From Natronococcus sp. AD-5 (GTDB lineage Archaea; Halobacteriota; Halobacteria; Halobacteriales; Natrialbaceae), in the NCBI RefSeq assembly GCF_030734285.1, contig NZ_CP132295.1, positions 186,001 to 250,000 on the forward strand: 64,000 bases of DNA. The letters are read 5' to 3'. Positions 8,481 through 18,054 of this stretch are shown here, in pieces (position 1 is the first letter of the stretch; each line of letters begins with the position of its first letter). Under the pieces are notes generated by a model that made no database searches, was not told the DNA's origin, and saw only the letters and a program-made list of their open reading frames with translations. Position numbers and translations under genes: made by a program.

Positions 8481-8520
8481 GACCAATGTGTCAGGTTGAG
8501 GAAACGGTTGCCCATGGAGA

Positions 8521-8529
8521 AATATACAT
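8521..8529 (+). promoter_or_regulatory. TATA box of the transhydrogenase operon
   Basis: AATATACAT lies about 34 bases before the pntAA start codon at 8559, which fits an archaeal TATA box with a very short leader. Confidence 0.45.
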
Positions 8530-8558
8530 ACTCGTAGTGCAGTATGTCAACCTAAAGC

Positions 8559-9770
8559 ATGGGGAGTGAGAGTATGATTATCGGTGTTCCAACTGAAACT
8601 GCTGAAAACGAAGCACGCGTTGCACTCGTCCCATCTCTCGCCGAGGAACTAGTGGACGACGGGTTCGATGTCTGTGTCGCGTCCGGTGCGGGCGAGCGAG
8701 CGGGATGGCCCGACGGCAAGTACAGTGACGCGGGGTGTGACGTCGTCAACGAACGATCCGATGTGTTCGACCGGGCGGACGTGGTCTTTCAGGTCCGTGG
8801 ACTCAGGACAACGCCGGGCGACGAGATCGATCCGTATCGAGAGGATCAGCTCGTCATCGGACTGCTTGGTCCATACAATTTGGACAACGAACTGGCGGTT
8901 CTCGCCGACCGCAACGTCACCGCATTCGCACTCGAACTCATCCCACGGATCAGCCGCGCCCAAAGTATGGATGCGCTGTCGTCGATGGCCAGCATCGGCG
9001 GCTACAAGGCGGTCCTAATGGCTGCGGAGGCGTTGCCCAAGTTGTTTCCCATGCAGATGACTGCGGCTGGCACCGTACGACCCGCGGACGTGTTCGTAGT
9101 GGGAGCGGGCGTGGCAGGGCTACAGGCGATTGCGACGGCCGAACGTCTAGGTGCGAACGTTCGAGCCTACGACATCCGTCCAGAGGTCAAAGAAGAAGTC
9201 GAGAGCCTCGGCGCCGAGTTCGTCGAACTCGACCTGGAGACCGATGACGCCTCCGACAAGGAAGGCCATGCCCGGGAACAAGACGAGGAATTCTACCGGA
9301 AACAACAGGAGATGATGAACCGCATGATCGCCGACTCCGACGTCGTGATCACGACGGCAGCAGTCCCCGGTCGGCCATCACCAGAACTCGTCACCAACGA
9401 GATGATCGAGGGAATGGACACTGGCTCGGTCATTGTCGACTTGGCCGCCGAGGGCGGGGGTAACTGTGAACCGACGGAAGCCGACGAACCAGTGACCTAC
9501 GACGGCATTACAATCTATGGTCCAACGAACCTCCCAGGCACGGTCACTCGGACGACGAGTCGCCTCTATGCGAACAACGTGGCCAACTTCTTCAGAAATC
9601 TACTCAATGACGACGAGACACTCACGATCGACACATCCGACGAAATCGTGGACGCAACGATGCTCGTTCACGATGGCGCGATCCGCAATCCTCATGAGGA
9701 CGAGACCGATGATGGGTCAGATGCAGACGAGGAAGCCGACGCAGATGAGGTGGGCGACGATGACGAGTAA
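8559..9770 (+). CDS. pntAA: NAD(P) transhydrogenase subunit alpha, NAD-binding domain I
   Basis: This 403-residue protein is domain I of the proton-translocating Re/Si-specific transhydrogenase, which binds NAD(H). It opens with MIIGVPTETAENEARVALVP, typical of the alanine dehydrogenase/PntA family. It also has MDALSSMASIGGYKAVL, the Rossmann motif VFVVGAGVAGLQAIATAERLG, and GSVIVDLAAEGGGNCE. A very acidic tail of about 30 residues follows. Either ATG 8559 or ATG 8574 could start it. It works with pntAB and pntB to couple hydride transfer from NADH to NADP+ with proton entry. Confidence 0.92.
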   Translation: MGSESMIIGVPTETAENEARVALVPSLAEELVDDGFDVCVASGAGERAGWPDGKYSDAGCDVVNERSDVFDRADVVFQVRGLRTTPGDEIDPYREDQLVIGLLGPYNLDNELAVLADRNVTAFALELIPRISRAQSMDALSSMASIGGYKAVLMAAEALPKLFPMQMTAAGTVRPADVFVVGAGVAGLQAIATAERLGANVRAYDIRPEVKEEVESLGAEFVELDLETDDASDKEGHAREQDEEFYRKQQEMMNRMIADSDVVITTAAVPGRPSPELVTNEMIEGMDTGSVIVDLAAEGGGNCEPTEADEPVTYDGITIYGPTNLPGTVTRTTSRLYANNVANFFRNLLNDDETLTIDTSDEIVDATMLVHDGAIRNPHEDETDDGSDADEEADADEVGDDDE

Positions 9771-9832
9771 TCGACCATCGCTCGCCGGACAAGACCGGAA
9801 GCCAGCCGACCCCCTCGCGCAGATCTGCGGAG

Positions 9833-10126
9833 GTGGAGCCAGTGAGTGAGATTGTCACTTACCTGACTTTCTTCGTGCTGGCTGCGTTCCTCGGCTACTC
9901 GGTTATCACGAAGATTCCGGCCACGCTCCACACACCGTTGATGTCCGGATCCAACGCTATCACGGGAATCACGCTGGTGGGAGCGGTAGTCGTCGCGGGC
10001 TCGGGTTCCACAACTCTCGCGACGGCGCTCGGCTTCGTTGCAGTGGTCATGGCCACGATAAACGTTGTTGGGGGCTACCTCGTGAGCCACTTCATGCTCT
10101 CGGATTTCCACGGTGGAGGTGACTGA
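9833..10126 (+). CDS. pntAB: NAD(P) transhydrogenase alpha subunit, membrane domain
   Basis: This 97-residue protein has three to four membrane helices and carries the hallmark SGSNAITGITLVGA-type loop (TPLMSGSNAITGITLVG) of the PntA domain II segment. The chosen start is the GTG at 9833; a second GTG two codons on is also possible. It lies 62 bases after pntAA and 3 bases before pntB. In split transhydrogenases this subunit forms part of the proton channel. Confidence 0.9.
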   Translation: MEPVSEIVTYLTFFVLAAFLGYSVITKIPATLHTPLMSGSNAITGITLVGAVVVAGSGSTTLATALGFVAVVMATINVVGGYLVSHFMLSDFHGGGD

Positions 10127-10129
10127 CCG

Positions 10130-11566
10130 ATGGTCGAAGTCTTTTCTGATACGGTTCTATCGACGGTGTATCTTGTAGCCGCAATCCTGTTCATTCAGGG
10201 GCTGCGGGATATGACTCATCCTCGAACAGCAGTCAGGGGAAATTTTACGTCGGCGGCGGGGATGTTCGTTGCCGTCGCGGCGACTATCGTCTGGTTTGAG
10301 ATCCTCCAGCCGTGGGTGATGATCGCTGGCCTCGTAGTTGGTACCGCGATTGGAGTCGGACTCTCCGTCACGGTCAAGATGACCGAAATGCCCCAGCTCG
10401 TCGGCCTGTTCAACGGCCTGGGCGGTGGTGCCTCGGCACTTGTCGCTGGCGCGGAGGTCCTCCAGCTCGGATCGACGAACGGTGGTGTGCTCCCCGTCGA
10501 TGTGGGAGTCGCTGCGGCCGCCTCGGGAATTGTCGGCGCGGTTACGTTTACCGGGAGCATGGTTGCCGCAGGCAAGTTACACGGACTAATCACCGGCTCG
10601 GCCATCCGGTACAACGGCGAACACGTCGTCAAACTCGCGTTCCTATTGGTCGCTATGCTGAGTGGCCTTCACATGGTCGTCCATCCGAATCTTCTCGGAA
10701 ATTCCCTGCAGGGAGCCTGGATACCATCCTACTGGGTCCTGATCGTAGCGGCGTCGGCACTAGGCGTCCTGCTGGTCATCCCGATTGGCGGGGCGGATAT
10801 GCCGGTCGTCATTGCCCTATTAAACGCCTACTCCGGTCTGGCAGCCGCCGGGACGGGATTCGTGCTCGGAAATAGTGCTCTGATCATCGCTGGAACCTTG
10901 GTCGGTGCGGCTGGTATGATTCTCACGGTGATTATGTGCGAATCCATGAATCGATCCCTGTCAAACGTCCTGTTCGGTGGGTTCGGCCAGGAAGCGGCCT
11001 CAACCGAAGAGATGGACGAGATCTACGAAGGGAACATCACCGAGACCTCCCCCGAAGAGGTCGAAATGCTACTCGACACGGCCGGGCGAGTGGTCATCGT
11101 GCCAGGATACGGTATGGCGGTTGCCCAGGCTCAACACGCTGTGGCGGAATTGGCGGAACTACTCGACGAGAACGGTGTGGACGTTGAGTTCGGGATCCAT
11201 CCGGTCGCCGGACGAATGCCAGGTCACATGAACGTGCTCCTAGCCGAGGCGGATGTCCCCTACGATATGATGAAGGAGCTGGAGGTGATTAACCCGACGT
11301 TCTCACAGACGGACGTCGTGATAGTCACCGGGTCGAACGACGTGGTGAACCCACTAGCTAACACCGACGATTCCAGTCCGATCTCAGGGATGCCTGTGCT
11401 CAATGTTGGAGAGGCCGGGACGGTGGTCGTCAACAAGCGGAGCCTCAGCCCCGGATTCTCCGGCATCCCGAACCCCCTGTTCGCCGAGGACAACTGCCTC
11501 ATGCTCTTCGGAGACGGCCAGGAGATGATGCAAGAGTGCGTCAGCCAGTACAAAGAGACCCACTGA
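10130..11566 (+). CDS. pntB: NAD(P) transhydrogenase subunit beta
   Basis: The 478-residue protein begins with about nine membrane helices, including the region GLFNGLGGGASALVAGAEV. It ends with the NADP-binding domain III: VIVPGYGMAVAQAQHAVAEL, HPVAGRMPGHMNVLLAEADV, VVIVTGSNDVVNPLAN and GMPVLNV. These are the standard dIII motifs. With PntAA and PntAB it forms the proton-driven pump that supplies NADPH. The gene is intact and ends the operon. Confidence 0.93.
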   Translation: MVEVFSDTVLSTVYLVAAILFIQGLRDMTHPRTAVRGNFTSAAGMFVAVAATIVWFEILQPWVMIAGLVVGTAIGVGLSVTVKMTEMPQLVGLFNGLGGGASALVAGAEVLQLGSTNGGVLPVDVGVAAAASGIVGAVTFTGSMVAAGKLHGLITGSAIRYNGEHVVKLAFLLVAMLSGLHMVVHPNLLGNSLQGAWIPSYWVLIVAASALGVLLVIPIGGADMPVVIALLNAYSGLAAAGTGFVLGNSALIIAGTLVGAAGMILTVIMCESMNRSLSNVLFGGFGQEAASTEEMDEIYEGNITETSPEEVEMLLDTAGRVVIVPGYGMAVAQAQHAVAELAELLDENGVDVEFGIHPVAGRMPGHMNVLLAEADVPYDMMKELEVINPTFSQTDVVIVTGSNDVVNPLANTDDSSPISGMPVLNVGEAGTVVVNKRSLSPGFSGIPNPLFAEDNCLMLFGDGQEMMQECVSQYKETH

Positions 11567-11732
11567 CGCCCCGGTCCGAACTGGACACTCCATCGTCAAT
11601 CGTCGACTGACCAGACACTGTCGTGTCACTGATTCCCTCCTTGTTTTTATCCCAGGTGCCGATACGGCAACACCAGCGGACAACTGAACGTATGATGGGT
11701 ATGCGCCTTGTATTCAGCAAACTCTGATTAAA

Positions 11733-12719
11733 CTACCCTGGCACTTCGATGCGGTTGAGTGCGGAGAAAGCAGCATCGCGAAGATCGTCGAGTGTCTCGA
11801 ACGGGCGGTTACCAAGCTCTTGATCGAGTTGTCTCCAGGCCTCTTCCGCGGGGTTCAGCTCCGGTGAACCCCGCGGAAAGTAACACAGTTCGATTGACGT
11901 GTCTTCGATGAACTCTTGCACTTTGTTGGCCGTAAAATACGGGACGTTGTCCAAGACAACGCAGATTTTCTCACCGAATTCCGTCTAGAGTGCGTCGAGC
12001 AAACGGATTGTCGTATCGCTGTTGAAATTCTCTGCACAGGGCAGAAAGAACGTCTCGCCGGTGTCCCTGACTGCATCGTGCAGTTTGATGCTCTCCTACG
12101 CGCCCGTCACTGCCGGTGACGGGGACTCTCCTTCGGCAAACCACGCATAGATCAGCGTCGAGAGAACCTGTCGCGTTTAATTAATGGTCGGGAGCGTGTA
12201 TTCGTCATTCAAGTCATCACGCTTTTTTGAACCCGTTTTGCCAGGCCCCCTGTGCTCGCTCGTCGGATTTGTAGTACCCCGGCCGGGCTGTCCTGGAAGA
12301 CAGCCCCGCCTCGGACATCAACCGACGGACGTGCCGTTCACAGTACTCAACACCGAATTCTTCGGAAAGGTAGTGACGGGCCAGTGGAACAGACCACGCG
12401 GGCGCGTCCAGTCCAGCATCCTCGGGTGGATCGTGGAGTACCTTGACGAAGTGCTCGTGCTCTTCATCAGAGAGTTCGGACGGCCTGCCGTCTCGTGGTT
12501 TGTCGTAGACGACCGACTCGAACGCCTCGCCGGCGAGGCGTTCGAGTCGGTTGAACCATTTCGAGGCCCAACTGCTAAAAAATCCATAGAGTGTAGCAGC
12601 TTCTGTCTGCGTTCCTTGTAGGTGATTGCAGCCATGAGACGCTTTGTCGCGTCGGCGTCGTCGACCTCCGCTAAGATCTGGCGGAGGTCTTCGACAGAGA
12701 CGTTCTCCAGCGTCGCCAT
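11733..12719 (-). pseudogene. IS630-family transposase, multiply broken
   Basis: The N-terminus starts at 12719 with MATLENVSVEDLRQILAEVD and ATKRLMAAITYKE. After a frameshift near 12610 it continues with LDAPAWSVPLARHYLSEEFG and RHVRRLMSEAGLSSRTARPG. A second frameshift near 12215 leads to the catalytic half with GETFFLPCAENFNSDT, VVLDNVPYFTANKVQEF and RGSPELNPAEEAWRQLDQEL (the DDE residues). In that last frame three stops (near 12178, 12080 and 11985) interrupt it. Two of them stand where Gln codons are expected. Confidence 0.8.
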
Positions 12720-12772
12720 ACCGTTCCTCGTGTCTGGAGTTCCATGAAATTTTAGCCCTTAGTATGAGTGTT

Positions 12773-12822
12773 CCCACTGCGTGGGAAACCCCGGCGTTTA
12801 CGCCGGGCAAGGATGTCACTGC
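12773..12822 (+). repeat. IS200/IS605-type right-end hairpins, solo remnant
   Basis: Two adjacent hairpins are present: CCCAC-TGC-GTGGG (12773-12785) and CCCGGCG-TTTA-CGCCGGG (12790-12807), followed by CAAGGATGTCAC. This arrangement resembles the right end of haloarchaeal IS200/IS605 elements, where the tnpB-associated guide RNA ends. No tnpA or tnpB gene remains nearby. The assignment is from pattern memory. Confidence 0.45.
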
Positions 12823-12912
12823 ATACATTGCTTCTGAGGTCGATCCATCATGCCGAATTTATATATTTGAAACATTCAAAGATATATTGAATACGGTCGT
12901 GTATAGATACCT

Positions 12913-13433
12913 ATGACTGAGTTCGATCCGGCACCAGAACCCGATCAATGGTGGTGGCAAGAGGGGACTGATACATTTGGGCGAGTCTACGAGGTCGCAC
13001 TTGGTGTCACCTCACCCACCCACATACGGAGATTGCGGAGTTGGCAGATTGCTCTCTAAACGCTGCGAAAAAGCACCTTGATCGGTTATCCAAGATGGAA
13101 ATCGTTCGAGTGAATACCGACAGCCGCCCCCCGCAATACGAACGGAACGAGGGATACCTCGAGTGGCAGGACGCGAGTCGAATCGCGGCCGAACTGACTG
13201 TCGACGAAATCATCGATCGAGTACAGGCACTCGAAGAACGGCATGCGGAGTTCCAGGAGCAGTTCGGAGTCGCGAATCCGTCGGACGTCGCTGTGTTCGA
13301 TCAGGGAGACCACCAAACGATCCATAAGCAGATGGCCGCGGTAAGCGACTGGCAAGGTGTTCTTCGCGATATTCGACTCTATAAACTTGCCCGCCAACTC
13401 TCGCAGAACGACGGACACCTCATTCCAGCTTGA
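12913..13433 (+). pseudogene. DUF7342-type winged-helix regulator, frameshifted
   Basis: The gene starts MTEFDPAPEPDQWWWQEGTD and has a frameshift near 13020. After the shift it reads TEIAELADCSLNAAKKHLDR (a recognition-helix pattern), VNTDSRPPQYERNEGYLEWQ and a helical tail with LRDIRLYKLARQLSQND. Haloarchaeal DUF7342-type regulators have the same layout of HTH, wing with YxRN, and a coiled tail. The frame after the shift is open to its stop, so only one lesion is seen. The next small gene is also broken. Confidence 0.65.
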
Positions 13434-13867
13434 ATGACTCCGTCAGAGGACGCTCCGCCGAACTCGGTTGGGCCACCAGATCGGCAGACCTCACAACTAC
13501 TTAACGGCATTTCGCTTCAGATTCGTTAGTTACTGAGACAGCGTTCGATTCGGATACCTATGAACCGCGGCTCCTCCGCGTAATCTCGACGAGGATCGCT
13601 ATCCAGACCCAATAGTCGCTGTCCGACTCGATATCCGGTGGTTTGCAACCGGTGATTTTTCGATACACCACATCGAGGACCATACCGAAGAGAAACGCTG
13701 GGAATGTCGTTGGGACCGACATCTAAACTCGCATAATCTCGCTTGCACTTTCACCAGCCACTAACTGCTGAAGAAGTAACCGATCTCTCCCTGCCTTCTC
13801 TTCACCCACTTGGAGTCTACTCGACGGTCCTTTCTGCGATCGAAAAGCGAGTGGAGGAACGTTGGTC
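13434..13867 (+). pseudogene. Small conserved haloarchaeal partner of the DUF7342-type gene, broken
   Basis: The start MTPSEDAPPNSVGPPDRQTS and QLLNGISLQIR is in one frame. A shifted frame then reads YEPRLLRVISTRIAIQ, and a third reads VAVRLDIRWFATGDFSIHHI followed by EEKRWECRWDRHLNSHN. A last piece near 13815 reads YSTVLSAIEKRVEERW. Intact haloarchaeal relatives of about 130 residues sit directly downstream of DUF7342-type regulators, so the two look like a co-inherited pair. The function is not known to me; a toxin-antitoxin-like relationship is only a guess. Confidence 0.5.
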
Positions 13868-14289
13868 AGCGTAGGATCGGAGAACGGGAATCGCCCGCTC
13901 TGCCAGCGCGAAAGCGTGCCAGATTGAAGCTACGATCAGCGAATCACCGCAGACGACGAGACGTCTGAACAGATGACACAGCTCCCTGGCAATGTCGATC
14001 ACTCGACAAGCCCGCTCGATTTCTTTGCGAACTGCCGTCAATACAAAATCAAGCGATAGTTTGTCGATGAACGCAGCGGGCAGAAGAATCACCGGTCGCA
14101 CGCCCAGCGAGGATAGTTGAAAGCATTGCACCACTTTCCACCAATATCTTCCTGCGTTGCATTTCCTTCGTAACTCCACAACAGAATGTGGTAGTATTGT
14201 TGGTTGAGTTGCATTTCTAAATATAATATCAATAACCCTATACGATTCGCACGAATTGTGCAGCAATCGCTCGAGAATTATAGCGCCTC
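13868..14289. other. No convincing gene; one long minus-strand open frame
   Basis: A minus-strand frame of about 150 codons (13817-14266) is open but Cys- and Arg-rich and lacks the acidic haloarchaeal composition. It also overlaps the end of the preceding pseudogene. I see no recognisable motif on either strand. Confidence 0.35.
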
Positions 14290-14293
14290 ATGA

Positions 14294-14399
14294 GTCGTGG
14301 GGGTGGGCAACCCACGACCCACGTGAATGAAGTGCTTGCAGTGGGGTAAGCACTGTCCCGGGAAGGGCACGAAATTTCCAACGTCTCCCCGGGACAGTG
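14294..14399 (+). other. Cluster of overlapping hairpins, possible structured RNA
   Basis: Three inverted repeats follow one another. GTCGTGGG/CCCACGAC lies at 14294-14318. GTGCTT/AAGCAC lies at 14332-14353. CACTGTCCCGGG/CCCGGGACAGTG lies at 14351-14399, a perfect 12-base stem with a 25-base loop. The second and third share bases 14351-14353, so they could compete. The motif AGTGCTTGCA recurs at 14451. It may be an attenuator-like RNA or a relic of an IS200/IS605 end. Confidence 0.4.
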
Positions 14400-14654
14400 G
14401 TACTATCGTCCCCATTAACAAAAAGCAATATGCTAATAGTTAGCATGGAGTGCTTGCAAGAAGAATCGATGGTCAGGACAAAGGAATTGTCGAAACTCGA
14501 TCTACGAGTTATACTGAAAACCATCCGAAGTGGGGAGGGCTTCGGTGGTTTCGGTCGAGGCACTGTACAAGTGGCTAAAGAGACAGACCACCTGTCACTA
14601 TCTACCACCCGCTAATTTATACAATAGATATAGTATTAAATTTATCCCAATTTT

Positions 14655-15047
14655 TCAATAGGCAATTATAACGTCCCTATGAGCTGTGAGGGAAAGCAGG
14701 CCGCGACTCTGTTGGCAGAGTGTTTGTGGAAGGATTTCGGCCGACTTCTGATGTCTACGAGATTCGCCGGGCAGTAGGCTTCCCAGGATCCAACGGGATA
14801 AACACATGTTATCTTTTAGCATTCGAGGAAAAGCAACCAGAGAACGCGATACTCGTCTCTGCCAGAAACGAGTTGTAAAAGAAATCAGTAGGTTGTAAAC
14901 CCACTTGAGGTCGACGCGTTCCACGATACAACTCCGGCAGATAGCACCCGTAGTGGACTCACCGGGTAAGATCGTGATTTCGGTCTCACCGTCGCATTTG
15001 ACACACCGGGCTTCGACTGTAACGCCGTTTTGCTCGAATTCGGTCAT
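14655..15047 (-). CDS. Small Cys-pair (zinc-ribbon-like) protein, doubtful C-terminus
   Basis: The first 50 residues are acidic and carry two Cys pairs, EARCVKCDGE and GAICRSCIVE, like a small zinc ribbon. After about residue 55 the composition changes to Arg- and Ser-rich, unlike a haloarchaeal protein. The original gene therefore probably frameshifted near 14880. I do not recognise the family. The ATG at 15047 is the only good start. Confidence 0.35.
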   Translation of the reverse strand: MTEFEQNGVTVEARCVKCDGETEITILPGESTTGAICRSCIVERVDLKWVYNLLISFTTRFWQRRVSRSLVAFPRMLKDNMCLSRWILGSLLPGESRRHQKSAEILPQTLCQQSRGLLSLTAHRDVIIAY

Positions 15048-15539
15048 ATACTGTTCAAACTCCGCATTTTAGGGTATTGGAATGTTCATTGTGCAGTCTT
15101 CGGCTGGATGATTAGCTTGGGCTCGCTTGTTGGTGCGTTGTACGTCTACCGACGCGTCAATAAGTAGCGAAAGGGTACAGGGAGAGTGGCAGGCGGGCCG
15201 TGACTGCCAATTACTCACTCGTATCGGAGGTGTAAAAAACCGCCTGATTGTTCTCTTCAAAGTATAAATACCTCTCACGGAAAGTAGTGCACGTCCGATG
15301 TGATCGCACCTGGCGTTGGAAGTGTTGACTGCGATGTTAATCTTGATGATCACACCGACCGAAACACTCCTCACAGTGCTCCGAACGGTTGACAGTTCGT
15401 CGCCACTCTACATCACGGTTGTGGTGTTGCGAATCCTCACGGTAGAACTGTCAATCGGCGACGATCCTGATTAACGTCGTCGGAGCCCCGTGCTGGGGCT
15501 TTTGAACAACGGAAATAGTGGTGTGTTCTACCTGCTCCA
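15048..15539. other. Degenerate stretch with a short membrane-like remnant
   Basis: Near 15108-15167 the plus strand reads MISLGSLVGALYVYRRVNK and a stop, which looks like the last membrane helix of a lost gene. Nothing else is recognisable. Confidence 0.3.
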
Positions 15540-16098
15540 CTTGTTCCACGGGAAATCAATTCTCGAGTCGAAATCAATTCTCCACCCGAAGCACTCGAAC
15601 CAGCTGAAACGCAGCCGACAGACGGCATGCGTGCGTCTGACGCATCTATACCGATCCGGAGCGCATCGATGGTGCACATAGAACGCATCACTCCCCACGT
15701 TCGGGGGGAGCACACTGAGCAAATCCGATCCGTCCGAGAATCGGCAGGTGCGACATATCCGAAGCGGAAGCGGTTCGCCGTATCTTCGATTGCGCTGCGG
15801 AAGTGAACCGAACCGGTGAGGAGGTCGAAGCGATTCGCTCCGAATACGAATCGAAGATAGATGCACTTCGATCCGAACACGAATCGGTCCGGAGCGAATA
15901 CGAATCGCGGATTGAAGACCTCGAGCGAGACGCCAGACGACTGTAGAACGAGAAACGCACGCTAATCAACAATCGCGAAGAGCGGACTGAGCTGGTGGAG
16001 TACGTCGAACGTGAGAAGAGTCTATCCGATCGCAAGGTTCAAGCCGAAATCGTCACACGTGCACGCTGGTTCTTGACCAGAATGCCAGCGGAGGGAGA
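15540..16098 (+). pseudogene. Coiled-coil protein with repeated heptads, broken
   Basis: From about 15750 the plus strand encodes a heptad-rich stretch: RTGEEVEAIRSEYESKIDAL, then RSEHESVRSEYESRIEDLER. The SEYES unit is repeated at DNA level. A TAG near 15945 interrupts, and EKRTLINNREERTELVEYVE and a final TRARWFLTRMPAEGE follow in the same frame up to the stop at about 16100. The N-terminal part is in doubt. It directly precedes the DUF7563-type remnant (5 bases), so they were probably an operon. Confidence 0.5.
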
Positions 16099-16104
16099 AT
16101 AACC

Positions 16105-16238
16105 ATGTCCGAATGCGCTGCGTGCGGCGAGTACGTGACGAACGATTTCGTCCGAATTTTCGGCATTGACGGAGAAGTATAGGGCTGCCCTATTGTATGA
16201 CCTACCGTGAATTGTGGAACCGCGACGCAGTCTCTTAA
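16105..16238 (+). pseudogene. DUF7563-type small zinc protein, broken
   Basis: The gene starts MSECAACGEYVTNDFVRIFG, the CxxC...V(T/S)xxFxRxF pattern of small haloarchaeal zinc proteins of the DUF7563 type. A TAG at 16180-16182 comes just before GC. A one-base shift then leads to CMTYRELWNRDAVS and a stop at 16236. The second Cys pair is therefore lost. Two lesions in about 45 codons show that it is dead. Confidence 0.55.
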
Positions 16239-16904
16239 TCGAGCAAGTAACCCATCAACTCTATTTTCTGGCCCTTATTCACGTTGGTACCTAGTAAAAT
16301 TAATTTTTTATAGACAAAAAACTATTTTCACTGTCGGGGGCACTCCGAGGCGGGCGCCATCGGAATGGGGCATTAATTAACACACCGCGCGTTTCGCGAT
16401 CGAACCGTCTTCGCTCGCCCAGGCTCCGACAATTCAGTATTATACTATGAAGACTTCACGCTATACCCTAAATTATTCAATATATATTCTATGAAATTAT
16501 AGTTGGAGAATTCCAGCAGGCAACTGAACCCCATCTGAGTTAACTCGACGATTGAGTACGTTAACCAACATCCGAAGTGTGGATGGCTCGTTGTTGGTTA
16601 ACGAGTTTAATCGGCAATTTCTTTTCCGTATCACGATATATTAATTCCCACCCATATAACTATGATATATGAACTAATAATAAGATTTAACAGGTATCGT
16701 ATGGAATAGTGACGTCGGTGAGAGGGAGGATAAACCAAGGAGATTGGCGCGGTGTGTCAAGAATCGCCCTCCCTAATCTATCCCCTTCTCCCGCATCAGA
16801 AAAAATGGTTTAACCCATATAAGAAGTGTGATTTTGGTTAGTTTTTAGGTGACAAAATCTGCCACGGTCTTCGAGCAGGTACTGCTTGGCGATCTCTTGC
16901 TTCT
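16239..16904. other. AT-rich gap with GTTAAC-containing inverted repeats
   Basis: No gene is seen. The region is strongly AT-rich (16290-16320, 16470-16500, 16640-16700). It holds the palindrome GAGTTAACTC (16537-16546). It also holds an 11-base perfect inverted repeat, CGTTAACCAAC (16559-16569) and GTTGGTTAACG (16593-16603). These could be an operator, a terminator or a replication-associated site; there is no coding context to decide. Confidence 0.4.
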
Positions 16905-17105
16905 CTTCCTGCATGTGGTTTGAGGTAGTCGCCGTCAACATAAACCTCGGCGTCGTCGCACAGCCGTTTCAGGACAGAGCGGCCGCCGTTCATCGAGAGT
17001 GAGGGCGGAACCACACCGTATCGCCGCTGTAATTCCTGGGGTTCAACCGCTGACGCGTTCGCTTTCTCCGGAGGAGTCAGTCGATATAACTCATCTCCTC
17101 GAGTT
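16905..17105 (-). pseudogene. Tyrosine recombinase/integrase remnant
   Basis: The minus strand reads ELYRLTPPEKANASAVEPQE, then LQRRYGVVPPSLSMNGGRSV and LKRLCDDAEVYVDGDYLKPH. This is the region just before the HxxR catalytic motif of haloarchaeal tyrosine recombinases. After KPHAGR the frame is lost and the catalytic Tyr is not found. The piece abuts the amine oxidase remnant and suggests that an integrated element once ended here. Confidence 0.5.
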
Positions 17106-17119
17106 CATCACAGACACAG

Positions 17120-17753
17120 CATATAGCGTCGATGGGGAGAGAACTGCGCTTATGAAGTCCACAACCAGCTAGTCGACGAAGTGGCGTGGAATCACGAGGA
17201 ATTCGAGAGTCCGAGTGGACAAGGGTGGTTCGCTGAGGAAACACTGCTGGAAACAGAGCAAGAGGCTCGAATGGACATCGATCCCCTAAAGGCCCGCTAC
17301 TGGAAGATCGCCAATCCAAACGAGACCAACTCGTATGGGTATAAGACGGCGTACACTCTCCACCCAGGAACAAACGTAGAATCGCCGATGCAGCCGCGCT
17401 CTCCTAGCCAGTGACGTGCTGGGTTCATTGAAAACGACTTCTGGGTGACACCGTACGAGGAAGATGAACTGTATGCTAACGGAGACTACCCAAACCAGAA
17501 CGACAATCCTCATGGTCTCCGAGAGTGGACGACGGCCGATCGTGATATCATCGATGAGGATCTGGTCGTTTGGTACACGTTGGGTGTGAACCACGGGACG
17601 CGTCCTGAAGACTGGCCCGTGCTTCCCGCCGAGATCGCCAGGTTTGAGCTCGAGCCAGAGGGATTCTTTGATGGGAATCCTGCGATCGACGTTCCCCCAG
17701 AACCAACAGCATGCGAAATGGACGAAGCAGGTGCTGGTGACGATGACAACTAG
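17120..17753 (+). pseudogene. Copper amine oxidase, C-terminal remnant
   Basis: The first piece has ETLLETEQEARMDIDPLKAR and YWKIANPNETNSYGYKTAYT. The second piece, after an in-frame TGA at about 17412, reads FWVTPYEEDELYANGDYPNQ and VVWYTLGVNHGTRPEDWPVL up to FFDGNPAIDVP. These are C-terminal signatures of copper/topaquinone amine oxidases, including the HG/HxxRPEDWP copper-side motif. The catalytic Tyr region upstream is missing. The enzyme would have oxidised primary amines to aldehydes. Confidence 0.8.
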
Positions 17754-18054
17754 CTAACAATTGATCGTCCAACGAAGACGTTCGAATTTCAATTTTCACT
17801 TCTCAAAAAGATTGATAACGAAGCCGCCGGCGGGTCAAGAACCACTTTGAAGTGCGGAACATCAACCTGACGCACCTAATTCAGGATTCTGAACATCCGA
17901 CGAGTTCTATCGATGATTACGACCATCTCGATTTCCGGTATTTCGGCAACGGAGTCAAGTGAATCGACGCCTTTCTCATTATCTAGACAGCGTTATATCT
18001 GAATATATCTACGATAGCATCATATTATATACCGTATGATAGTTCCCCGTCCGT
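17754..18054. other. Unrecognised coding-like fragment
   Basis: Between about 17818 and 17962 the plus strand reads RSRRRVKNHFEVRNINLTHL, then IDDYDHLDFRYFGNGVK before a TGA. It looks like the end of a lost gene. No family is recognised. The rest is AT-rich and includes the downstream side of the Lrp gene. Confidence 0.3.

Noticed and set aside
8036-11720. Similar 20-base segments near 8040 and 11705 (CCTTG(C/T)ATTCAGC) as ends of one mobile unit around the pnt operon
   Set aside because: The match is short and imperfect, both copies are in the same orientation, and no element is linked to them.
14290-14400. CRISPR-like repeats
   Set aside because: The repeats are inverted, not direct, and there are no regular spacers. 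No CRISPR array was seen anywhere in the window.
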